A stretch of DNA of 64,000 nt from Macrolepiota albuminosa. Its lineage: Eukaryota; Basidiomycota; Agaricomycetes; Agaricales; Agaricaceae. Of the stretch, positions 21,719 to 32,116 are shown piece after piece; the first letter of the stretch is position 1; each line of letters opens with the position of its first letter. The notes under the pieces were generated by a model. It did no database searches, was not told the DNA's origin, and was given only the letters and a program-made list of their open reading frames with translations. The DNA is taken from contig JAMWFC010000117.1 in NCBI GenBank assembly GCA_027475525.1, positions 2,280,183 through 2,344,182 of the forward strand, given 5' to 3'. The position numbers and the translations under genes are program-made.

Positions 21719-23591
21719 TCGGTCTTTAGTCATACCATTGGAATGAGGGACCAGACTCGACCAGACCCCGCCCCCCTCCCGCACTGATCTACTTTTTTCA
21801 ATCCGGCCATTTTGGCCGTTCTAGGACCGGACCACTGCTTGACGAAGTGGATCCCATGTACAACAATATTTATGGTACGCAACACGTAACGACGCCACTC
21901 GCATTTTCGATAATTTGCATTTATAACGACACCAACCAACCATTTCATTCCTTTCTTGTCACCACTGCATCTCATTTTCATTCTTGTCAACATAGTTGTT
22001 TTTCTTTCTTATTTTTGCATAATAACAGCCCTGCAACATTGTGGACGTATCTTACATCACAGAATAGATTCCCATCCCTTATGAAACCGAAACTAAATCA
22101 ATGCGTTGGGCAACAAGTCTTCTTTCAGGGTCCATTGAGATCTAGGAGTTATGAATTCGCCATGCAAATTGATAGTGCTCACGATCAAGATATTTCCGAT
22201 CCTCAAACAACTTGTCCCTTAAACTCTAGCATTTCGTTCACTTTGGTTAAACGTTCTTAACCGTACAAGCTACATATACACATGCCTTCACCACGTTGTT
22301 TTCTGTCATTCGAAAGAACGCCGGCAATCATTTTAGTTCTCCACAATTGAATAAGCGTAAGCCTCATGGAGTGTCGACGACTGTATCTTTCTTAATGTTC
22401 CTTTCCGTAAATGATATGAACTGGTAATAATCTCAGCCAGGAACATACTTTGTGGACCAGGGGTGGCGTGACTTAATTCCGCCGCGTGTCGAGAAGGATA
22501 TTATTCGTCGCTAGCATTGTGACGGCGGTGGGGTTTACAATGACTAGTAAGTATTTGTCGTTCTCCCGGTACGAAGCATACCTTCAATCTCCGGGTGGTC
22601 CGTTTATGTCGTATCGCGTTGCCCTGTCTATCTTGTAGGCAGAGCTTTTAGGGTATATCCGAGCTAAACTTATCTTACACCCCTGTCGTATCGCGTTGCC
22701 CTGTCTATCTTGTAGGCAGAGCTTTTAGGGTATATCCGAGCTAAACTTATCTTACACCCCATTATCTCTGGTTACCCCGGACCGGAAGAGCATTTCTCAT
22801 CAGAGTCCTGATAACAACGTATCCCATGTCATTCAATAATGTACGTGCCAATGTTTCAAAACTTCTACGTTTCGATGTCGATTGTCAGGCGAAGGAGTGG
22901 CGATATTGGAAACACGCGGAGTCCCTGTGCCCGAGGCGTGAGGTAGGTTTATTTCGTCTAATATCAAGTTCTGGATCCCCTTGCGGATCTGAACATGAGA
23001 AACTCTGACGCTCGATAATCATACGACATGCCTTTTCCAAAGAAGAAAAGTTGACCTGAATCCGACTCGGAGGATACAGTATGAGAGTTAATTCATCGAA
23101 GGGTTCCACAGTGAAGATTTCATTTGATATCCGAGAACCTTTCAAGGTTCCCATCCCCCTTCGTATCTATCAAGACACTCTCAGATGCTGATGGCACAAT
23201 GGTGATGGATACCATTGCCTTCCCAGAATTTTACATCTTAAAAAGCCCCCATGTGGATGACCAGAAAACCGACCGATAGATGGAAAAGGTGATTCGATCC
23301 CCATTTTATGACAACGCTCGTTGGCGGTTCTTTTAGATAGTCAAAAAAATTTGGTTCGTATGAATTAATGTTCTAAAGTATTGTGTGACAGACCAGTCTT
23401 GAGATTGGGATATAAAATAAGAGTCATCGTTAGCCAAGAGATGACAAAATCGCCTCTCGTGGGTCATGATATAGATAGAAGTCCAGTGACATTCAGATAG
23501 TAGCTCGCCATGAGGTCAGTGACAAGGACCAGAATTATTGACGGAGTCGAGGGAAACAGGATGTATAAGCGGCCACAAACGGAGATTTTGG
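21719..23591. other. Intergenic region with one possible minus-strand fragment
   Basis: About 1.9 kb without a firm gene. On the minus strand, 23154-22885 reads FTVEPFDELTLILYPPSRIQ and RMIIERQSFSC, which looks coding in composition, but no partner exons or family were found. A 77-bp seam lies at 22607-22760. Confidence 0.35.
22607..22760. repeat. 77-bp exact tandem duplication (seam 13)
   Basis: Bases 22607-22683 are repeated exactly at 22684-22760 in intergenic DNA. Confidence 0.9.
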
Positions 23592-24868
23592 TCATGGGAG
23601 TTGTGAGTGGGCCCGACGCTTGGGTACGAACAAAGATGCCATTGGATCCTTTTTCGCATGACCTGGAGGCTTAAGAGGTCGTGGTTCAGAAGGCGTGGAA
23701 GGATCAACACGTATTGGTGGACTAGTGGGTCGTTTAGCCGGTGATTTACCCACAGGACTAGGCACAGAAGGAGAGGGAACAGCAAGTTGTTTTTCAGTTT
23801 GGGATAACACAGTCGCCATACTGTTTGATACTGACGAGCATGAGCCCGCCGAAGTGCAAGGGAGTCGACGAACTACGTTGTTGACAGTGACACGAGTAGT
23901 GCCACTTGTAGATGGAGGTAGAAACTCCATATTCGCCGCAGAGGGCTTTGGAAGAACAGTAAAGGTCTTTCCGTTTCGAGGCATCGGGGGAACAATGTGA
24001 TTGAACATATTCCTTTGCAGTTTGGAGGCATCAGAGCGGGTCTTCTGGAAAAGAGTCTTCGGTGCCGAAGTCGAGGCCCCTGAAACAAATCGATGAATAT
24101 AATTGAGCAAATCTTGACTGGAAAAGGAACAGACATGCGCTTGTTCGCTGTCGCTTTGGTGGTGGAAGGCGGTCTGTGATTTTGACCTCTCGTTCTCTCT
24201 TGCGTTCTTCTGCTACGAGCCGTTGGGTCCTAAGCTTAGCACTGGCCTCCTCTAGTCGTTGAGCCTCTGCTTCTTTCAGGAACTGTGTAGGAAGAGATCA
24301 AGGAATAGAAGATACAAGAACAGTAGCGACATACAAAGTAGTGGTCTTTCCAGGATCGTGGATGGTCTTCAGGCCCCATTGAGTATCGTTCTATCGCAAG
24401 GGGATAAGCTGTATAGCACAGCTCTTTCCAAATCTCTTACAACCGCATATTACTTTTACGCATATCCAAGCCTGAAGTGACGTACCTTGAGTATCGTTTT
24501 CAAGATGCTAAAGGCAAGAGATGAGGAAGTTTAATGTGACAACAGATGGCAACGAATTGTACCGGGGAAGATTCTTCTAATCGAAGGAGTTGCTCTGCAT
24601 CGCAACGCTCAAGAATTGGACGAACCAATTCATACCTCAATTCATTGCCGAGGCTGCTGATGGCTATGAATTGTTGATAAGCATTTGCACAACAGACTTG
24701 CGTCATCACAACTCACAGTCGATAGAGCTTACACAGACTTATTAGCAGTAGAAAAAAGGTCAACATGTCAGAACCTATAGCAGATGGTCCATCGTAGGCT
24801 TTACCTCGCTGGCACAGTTGTACGAGGGTTGGTACACGACAATTTGCTCCGTCTGCGTCAAGATTCAT
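23592..24868 (-). CDS. ELA1: Elongin A-like transcription elongation factor / ubiquitin ligase subunit
   Basis: Homologue of elongin A (yeast Ela1), which stimulates RNA polymerase II elongation and acts in the cullin ligase that removes stalled polymerase. ATG 24868 opens MNLDADGANCRVPTLVQLCQ. A 21-nt exon (24717-24737) joins this to SISSLGNELRYELVRPILER and LRLEESSPHLENDTQEIWKE. These form the elongin-A BC-box/F-box-like domain. Further exons give LCYTAYPLAIERYSMGPEDH, a charged coiled coil FLKEAEAQRLEEASAKLRTQ, a PPPKRQRTSA basic patch and the conserved SAPKTLFQKTRSDASKLQRN. A Pro-rich tail ends at 23592. Five or six introns of about 50-65 nt are inferred from GT-AG sites that keep the frame. 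Confidence 0.85.
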
Positions 24869-24961
24869 TGTGTATGAGTGGAAGCTTCAAGGAAGCTTGA
24901 GACAAGGCAGATAAAATCAAGCGAACTATTCAAGTGAGGGCCCAGAGTGAATTCGTCTCCT

Positions 24962-25612
24962 TCAGTCGTCTAGGGCGTTCAAATCAAGGGAGTTAACGCC
25001 GATCACGTGACGAGTGTCTGCCTGGATTAAAAAGGTTCGCACTTCTCCAGAGAGTGAACCAGACGATTTGATAACTACTCACTTTGACTGGTATAAAATA
25101 CTGATAGTGAGTGGCCATGAATGAACACGCACCCGAAATTTTTCTTTTTGTACCATCTCGGAGTTGCTCAACTTTCACCATGGACGACGCTATAAGCACT
25201 AACTTGTCTAGTGCGCCACTAATTTCTAGCAGTCGATGTTTTCTCTCAATAACGGGCTGACTCGCCCGGCTTAGTGAGATAGCAATATACGAGACTCAGG
25301 AACAGTACGAATCCAAAACTTTCTCCAGGCGAATTGTTAAGTCTACAAGAAGCAAACCGTCCCCGTCTTCTTTTATGTCAGCAATGCTCGTGGCGTACAC
25401 GATGTATTTGACGGTTAAGAAATTTCTTCCAGCTGTTAAACAAAGAGAACCTCCAAAGTGTCGGACTCGGGTCAGAGTCACCCTTTCAATTGCATGTTAC
25501 GGCCTAAAGAGTTAGATAAATAGGCATACCTCCACATTAACTTCAGCTTACTGTGGATTTTTAATATCAATGTCACAATCTCAGTCCAGCACTTACTCAG
25601 GTCACCTTTCAT
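24962..25612 (-). CDS. Small multi-exon protein, family not recognised
   Basis: I do not recognise the family. Splicing at GT-AG sites gives one continuous frame of about 110-125 residues. ATG 25612 (in-frame stop upstream) gives MKGDLSKCWTEIVTLILKIH, then WKKFLNRQIHRLNNSPGES, FPVIERKHRLLEISGALDK and LVLIASSMVKVEQLRDGTKR. The end is ADTRHVIGVNSLDLNALDD, stop at 24962. It looks mostly helical. Near 25100 there is a choice: either a 5-nt micro-exon between two introns, or retention of a 45-nt in-frame intron. The exon pattern matches its neighbours, which supports a real gene. It lies 94 bp upstream of elongin A on the same strand. Confidence 0.5.
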
Positions 25613-25890
25613 ACGAGTCACCGTATTATGTACACTCTATCATATACACTTGTGGATATCCCACCTAAAGATGGCATTCCTCTTCCCCCAATCGCATAGC
25701 ATTCGAGCTTGTCGAACAGTCACTTGATGACATAGTTTACCTACTCCAAAAGACCACTGGGTTACGAGACTATTGCGGGGCATGTGACATGAACCTCTAT
25801 CGCACAATCTTCCGGCGGCTAAAGTACATTGTTACTATACATGAAACAGATACACTACACAAGTGAAAAGGCGCACCGGAAGGTTTGAAT
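25613..25890. other. Spacer between two minus-strand genes
   Basis: About 280 bp between the unrecognised small gene and the CWF18/CCDC12 gene. No gene is seen. It should hold the 3' end of the upstream gene and the promoter of the downstream one. Confidence 0.4.
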
Positions 25891-26496
25891 CTAATCTTCC
25901 TCATCAGACAAGGCCTCAGACGTGTCCTGCTTTTCCTGTGCATTCATGGCGCCTACTAAATCATCCGACTCTCCTTTCTGAGCAGCTAGCCTTTGACCTG
26001 AGTACTATCAAGATGTGAAGGGATAAGTTGAATATTTCAAGCGTACGAATGAGCGTATGTATAGCTTCCTGGGTTTTCCGCTCCAGCTTTGCTAACTTTT
26101 TGTTCATGTCACGTTTCAAGTCCCAATTCGGTCGCTTCGGCGCAATATTGAATATGTCCTGGATTGGAGGAAGAGTGATTGTCAAAGCCATATCTACAAG
26201 AGATTTGACACATACCAGTTCCTGAGCCCTTCGAAGTTCATCTTCTGCTATGATTTTCTCAGCAAGACCTTCTACATTCTTTTCGACAGTATCTTCAGAT
26301 GGATCTAGCGGGTTATGTTTCCGAAGGGTACGAGATTCTGTATCAAAGTTTCTGTTGCTAATAACGGAAGTACTGGGTTTGTGGTTGAGGAAAAGTACGG
26401 CATCGAAAAATCAAGGACATACTCATCTACCTCCTTCCGTTTCCTCAACGCAGCCAGGCGCACCTTCCGTGTTTCTAATGCTTCCACAAGGGACAT
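25891..26496 (-). CDS. Cwf18/CCDC12 pre-mRNA splicing factor
   Basis: Small coiled-coil spliceosome protein of the cwf18 family (human CCDC12, fission yeast Cwf18), part of the Prp19/Cdc5-associated complex. ATG 26496 opens MSLVEALETRKVRLAALRKR. A middle exon encodes RKHNPLDPSEDTVEKNVEGL and AEKIIAEDELRRAQEL. After another intron comes the family signature NIAPKRPNWDLKRDMNKKLA followed by KLERKTQEAIHTLIR. The acidic C-terminus (EALSDEED) ends at TAG 25891-25893. Length and motif order are typical. Four exons are inferred. Confidence 0.85.
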
Positions 26497-26665
26497 CTTG
26501 AATAGTAACAGAAATTCTTAATAGAGTAAAGAAAAACAAGCACTTTGTCGGTCGTCGGTGTTGAAGCAAGATTACATGATTTGATTGCGAATAAACAGGT
26601 GAAATCGGTTCGTTATGCAAGATCGGCCTTACATAACTCCATTCGCTCTCTTTCCATCCCTAAAA

Positions 26666-27060
26666 ATGAGTTTCGTATATTCCGGAAAAGACGTTATCCT
26701 CATTCTATACAGGATTGAAATTGCCCAGCTGTGGAAGGGTATCGACGCGAGAGCGTGGCAGTCTAGTTATTGAAAATCGGACTATGACTTGGCCGGTATC
26801 CCTCAAAATAGAGACCAAACCAAGGCTCAGACAATCCCATCCTCGAGTTACCCTGATCAACTTCATGCTAAGCAACTGTCCATGCCACAATACTCAGACC
26901 ATGGCTTTATAGTTCCATCATTCGATAGTTACTTTTCTCGGTAATAGATACATTCTTTCCGTCATACCACAAGGACCTACCATTACTGACGCAAGCCAGC
27001 AATGAAATAGACCAGCGATGGGCAACAAGCGGTGATTTCAAACTTGGCCTGTCGACGTGA
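26666..27060 (+). CDS. Possible small gene, family not recognised
   Basis: I do not recognise it. A plus-strand reading with three introns is consistent: ATG 26666, donor GTTTCG to a TACAG acceptor, giving GRVSTRERGSLVIENRTM. A short 35-nt intron leads to TIPSSSYPDQLHAKQLSMPQ and SDHGFIVPSFDSYFSR. A further intron leads to NEIDQRWATSGDFKLGLST and TGA at 27058. Minus-strand open frames over the same DNA are less convincing. The first two splice sites are weak, so start and exon 1 are uncertain. It lies between CWF18/CCDC12 (divergent) and GUF1. Confidence 0.35.
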
Positions 27061-27376
27061 CACTCCACGGTTTTCGTGTTACATCTCGCTGGGTCATAAT
27101 CCGACATCTTTATAATACATAACGGCCTCTATAGAAAGTGCTATATACTAGGTTAGATGCAATTTGAGATGGCTGAAAGTTTGGAGAGTGTAAATTCAAG
27201 GGGTCGAGCGAGAGAGAAAGCCTCAAGAAGGGCTAAAAATTTCACTCTGACAAATCAATGAGCCATTCATTAACCGGCTGAAGATGGTCATAACAAGCAA
27301 ATTCGAAGCGAGTCATAGTTTACAAGATTCGCAAGACGACGGTAATAACGCAGAAAGACAGTCATAATCCGTGGCC

Positions 27377-30300
27377 ATGGGCATGCTTATAAGGGCTTCC
27401 CTTCGCGTTGTAATTGAACGGCCACGCTACCTCTCAGAATGTTCGCGACCACGATCCTTCACTATGTCACAGCCAAAGAATGCTCCCAAACTACTTCCAA
27501 TGGAAGAGTTTACTTGTGACCTCCTCAGGTGGCTAATTTGTCGAATCTTTGTGCTCTGACATTTATTTTTTGGGCAGGAATTTCTCCATAATTGCGCATA
27601 TTGGTGAATAGTAATGCAGTTCTATTCCGTCTTCGTTGGAGCTGAACCAGTAACAAGACCACGGTAAATCAACCCTTGCAGACCGGTGTGTACCAATATC
27701 ATCTCAATGACCCTATCTGAATGCAGTGCTAGGTTGTTAGAGGTTGGTAAATCGTATTCCCCCTCAATTATACAAGACCAATTGTCACCCAGCTCACGGG
27801 AACGATACAAAGAAAGAAAATTGGAAAGAATGAGCAGGTTCTAGACAAACTCAAAGTGGAGAGAGAACGCGGGATTACTGGTGTGTGCCATGTTACTTTC
27901 AATAGACCCCGATATCTCATCACCACATCTCAGTCAAGGCACAAACAGCAAGGTGAGCAGCCCTTGATGGTCCTTTCCTTGTTATATATTAATAAAGTTG
28001 TCAGCATGATCCATAACTTCGACGGTCGGGACTACATGCTAAATCTCATTGATACTCCAGTCTGTATTCAAGCTCTCCCTTCAAAGCAAGGACCTTATAT
28101 AGTTTTAGGGTCATGTAGACTTTTCATGGGAAGTATCTAGATCATTGGCGGCTTGCCAAGGGGCTCTTTTACTGGTTTGTTCCGTTCTATCGTCCTTCTT
28201 CATAGTAGTGCTAAACGTCGCCACAGGTTGATGCTAGTCAGGGTGTTCAGGCCCAATCCATTTCAGTATTCCATAATGCGAAAGATCGGGGCCTTCAAAT
28301 AATCCCTGTTCTTAATAAGGTTCGTCATCCAACCAAGCTTGTACGTGTAAGAGACGAACATGATAGGTAGATAGATCTCCCCGCTGCTCAACCTGAACGA
28401 ATAGCTGTCCAGATGCAGTCTACATTCGGTATTAATCCTGACAATATCATCCGTATATCTGCAAAAACTGGTCAAGGTGTTGAAAACGTTTTGGAAGCAA
28501 TCATCTCTCGGATACCACCTCCAATCAGCAGCGCAACCTCACCTCTCAAGGCTTTCTTGTTTGATTCTTTGTGCGTGCAGCTTTCACAATGCTTCTGATC
28601 CTGAACTCAAACTTCCTTAGTTATGACAGGTATCGCGGTGTCATCTCGCTGCTTAACGTCCAGGGAGGCATTCTTCGCAAAGGTACATCGCCCCTCTACT
28701 TGTTTGATAATTTTTTCAAGTGAACAGGTGATAAAATTACATCTTGTCATACTCGCAAGAAATACGAAGTGATGGAATTGGGGATAATGCATCCAGAAGA
28801 GGTTCCAACAAACAGTCTTCATGCTGGACAAGTCGGGTACATTGCGTGCAATATGAAGGAATCTTCTGAGGGTATGCATTTATTCTACTTTCTGTTTGAG
28901 CTAAATTCAGCCATAATTCAGCCCATATCGGTGACACCCTCCATCGCGTTGGCGAACCTGTGGATCCTCTGCCCGGCTTCCAGCCTGCAAAAGCTATGGT
29001 ACTTTGCTTTGCACGTCTCAATTTTATAAAGCGCTTGACTGAAAATTGGCAGGTTTTTGCTGGTATCTTTCCGGTTGAAAGCAGTGACTTTCCCAAGCTT
29101 GAGGAATCTATTAAACGGGTATGCTGATATTGCTAACAATACAATGACCAACTCGCTCACTATTGTATCAGCTCACTCTGACGGATCGCAGTGTCACTGT
29201 TCAGAGGGAGTCATCAAGTGCTCTTGGGCAAGGGTGTCGTCTCGGATTTCTTGGCACACTTCACATGGACGTCTTCCGTCAACGATTGGAGGACGAGTAT
29301 GACGCAAATATCATCATCACTGCGCCAACTGTGCCATACAAATGTGAGCACCTTGAATTTTCTCCGTCTTTACATCATTTCATTTCGCGCAGTGATTTAT
29401 CGCGACAACAAGGAGGTATTTGTCAGCAATCCTACCGAATTCCCCGAGACTGCCGATTCTACATGCAAGGTGAAGGAGATCCAAGAACCGGTTGTGAAGG
29501 CGTCGATAATTGTACCAAAAGGTACCTCTAGGAGAGTGACTTTTGTTCTACCATTACTAATGGCCTTGTCATAGAGTATTTCGGAGATATGATGGAATTA
29601 TGCTTCTCCCATCGCGCTGAAGATCTTGACCATCGTTATTTGGACTCTGGAATGACTTCTTCCGAATCATCCCGAATTATGCTCACATGCACAATACCTC
29701 TTAGTGAGATTGTAACAAACTTCTTCGACCAACTTAAAAGCCGTAGCTCAGGATTTGCTAGTTTTGAGTGAGTACATTGGTCTTCCCTGCTTGCCAATGT
29801 CAATTTTTGCCCTAGTTACGAGGATGCAGGTTACAAACAGAGTGATTTAGCGAAGGTATTCCTACCTTTGCTTTGCCAGAATGATGCAGTTTTCGACATA
29901 CATTACTTCCAACAGATGTCGTTCCTTCTCAATGGAAAGCCTGTTGATGCACTAGCTATCATTGTGCATCGGTCAGCAGCAGATACTCTCGCACGTGTAT
30001 GGGTTAAGAAGCTTCGTGAGTGATATTTGACCGACAGCGATCTCTTCTTAGCTGCTGCTAACTTGATACCTGTTTTCAGATAAGGTCATTCCACAACAGC
30101 TGTTCGAGGTGCCCATACAAGCTGTCATTGGAAAGAAGGTTCTAGCACGTGAGACCTTGAGAGCCATGCGAGCAGATGTTACCGCAGGCTTGTACGGAGG
30201 TAGGCATAGTGCTCAGGCGGTCTCCGAGTTAAAGACTGAGACGTATTGTTGTGCTAATTTAGGACATTATGAGCGCAAGATGAAACACCTTGAAAATCAA

Positions 30301-30387
30301 AAAGAGGGGAAGCGGAAGATGAAGAAGGTGGGCAAGGTTAATCTACCGCAGGAGGCCTTCTTCGATATACTGAGCAACAAATCATGA
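27377..30387 (+). CDS. GUF1: GUF1, mitochondrial elongation factor 4 (LepA-type GTPase)
   Basis: Ribosome-associated GTPase of the LepA/EF4 family that acts in mitochondria and promotes back-translocation and fidelity. The N-terminus is basic ([16 protein letters not shown]), as for mitochondrial import; the start is ATG 27377 or 27383. Introns interrupt the G domain: RNFSIIAHI joins [10 protein letters not shown] (G1), then [16 protein letters not shown] (G2), [19 protein letters not shown] (G3) and [19 protein letters not shown] (G4). Later come [15 protein letters not shown] (G5), the domain-II motif [39 protein letters not shown] sequence, and the LepA C-terminal domain ([58 protein letters not shown]). 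Stop at 30387. About 14 introns. It converges with GCD7, 85 bp apart. Confidence 0.95.
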
Positions 30388-30472
30388 CCTTCCGCCTACT
30401 AAACGGTCATACCGTCTCAATTATGATACATAGTTACAGCCAGATACGTAAACAGCATCTCTAATAGATAGA

Positions 30473-31917
30473 TCATAATTTGTTGTCTTCGTCATCATAA
30501 GTTTCCTTGAGTAGGCTGCATGAAGTTTTCAGCATCAAGCTTTGTACTCGAAATAACATACTCACCGATAAATTGATGACGGGGGGTGATCTCCACTGTA
30601 CGGCATGGTTAAGAGTGTGTAAGGCATGAATGAAGGTGAATACTTACTCGTTAGTGATGAATACATCAATTAATTCTGGACAAAGATAATCATAGTATGG
30701 ATTGACAACTTCCACCTTGTCCACAAGGTCGCCTTCCTCGAAGCCTAGAACGCTATTTGGGTCACCGAAATCGAGTGCACTGTATTCGTGATAAAGATTC
30801 CATAACGGAGTCAGTTTGAATTGGCCGGCGCAGACGACGACTGGTGTTCGGTGAGCTTGGGCTGCGGTTGCTGCAATGAGAGATCCAGAAGTAGCAAACA
30901 TGCCACCATTGGCGAAGATGGCATGAGCACCGATTATTACCTTATTCACTCGGGACATGATGGCGAACATTGAGGAATCAGGTACAAGAAATGTTGAGAT
31001 ACCAGCTGATGAAAGTGATTGTGCCATGTCACGTCCACCATATCTGAGTCGAGGTTCAAAGCGCCGTCAAAAGAAAGACCGGAAAAAGGATACGAACGAT
31101 GGGGCCGTCTCCGCGACGATGACTGTGTACTTTCTCTGGTGAGCGGCTGATTTAAGGAAAGATTCTACTGTTCTTGACATTCCGAGCGTCAATACGATCT
31201 CACTATCGTCAATGTGTGTTAGCAATAATAACGCGAGGGGGATGGAAATACAAGAACGTACTCAGAATGTACGTGATCTTTTGCATTCTTTGAAACATTG
31301 TCATACACCGTCTCTAGCTCGTCCAAGACATCTTGAATGGCCTCCATAAGAACGGGTTTCAGCCCGCGTGCAAAAGAGTCAGGATCTTGAGGATCATTTT
31401 CCTTGAGTGTAGGTTTTGCACCATTTGCCTTGGGTACGGCAGTATGATGCGCCCTCGGCTGTCCTAATAGCACAAACTTCGCGATCGAGAATTCTTGGGG
31501 CGTAATAGTAGCATTTTTTCCCGTCGCAGTATGGTATTCTTCTCTGATATGATGTAGAACCTTGCGCACTGTGTTTCCAACGGAGTGTTCTATGAATTTA
31601 GGCGTGGATCGTCACAAGTCTCAATATTACGGTAGAACCAAGGTCACACCTTTAGGTTGTGCATTGACTAACCTCCGCCCAACGCTCCGAATGAGTTCAA
31701 CAAGCTGTTCCATGTTCAGAAATCGCGCTTTTGAAATGACTTGTCGGAGGACTAGGAGAGTCTCCAAGGCAATTGCTCGCGAGCCAACTATTTGCCTGAT
31801 CTCGACCTTGAGTACGAACTATCGTATCTAGTTGGGCTCTACTGACCGTCTCCGCAGTCTGGACGCGAGATTTTCAACAGATCTCTGGCTCGCACCTCCA
31901 AAGGTATCAGATGACAT
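30473..31917 (-). CDS. GCD7: eIF2B beta subunit (translation initiation factor)
   Basis: Regulatory beta subunit of eIF2B, the guanine-nucleotide exchange factor for eIF2 (yeast Gcd7, human EIF2B2). ATG 31917 opens [20 protein letters not shown]. Next come [20 protein letters not shown], then [20 protein letters not shown], an internal low-complexity linker, and [20 protein letters not shown]. The Rossmann-like IF-2B domain contains [40 protein letters not shown] and [20 protein letters not shown]. The end is [20 protein letters not shown] and an acidic tail, TGA at 30473-30475. Four to six short introns. It shares its 3' intergenic space with GUF1. Confidence 0.95.
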
Positions 31918-32116
31918 GTGGTATGAATGGCTGAATGAGTGAAAATGGAAAATGTATACTTCAGCAGTTCATAATTTTGTCTTCGCCCGATTTGGCAATG
32001 CCAAAATCAATCTAGTTTCCAGTCAAAGTCTAATTCTAAGACAAATTGTGCTTTCAAGTTCTATCAAATCCAAACTCTACAGTACTTAGATATTGTATAC
32101 AAGCATAGACACATTC

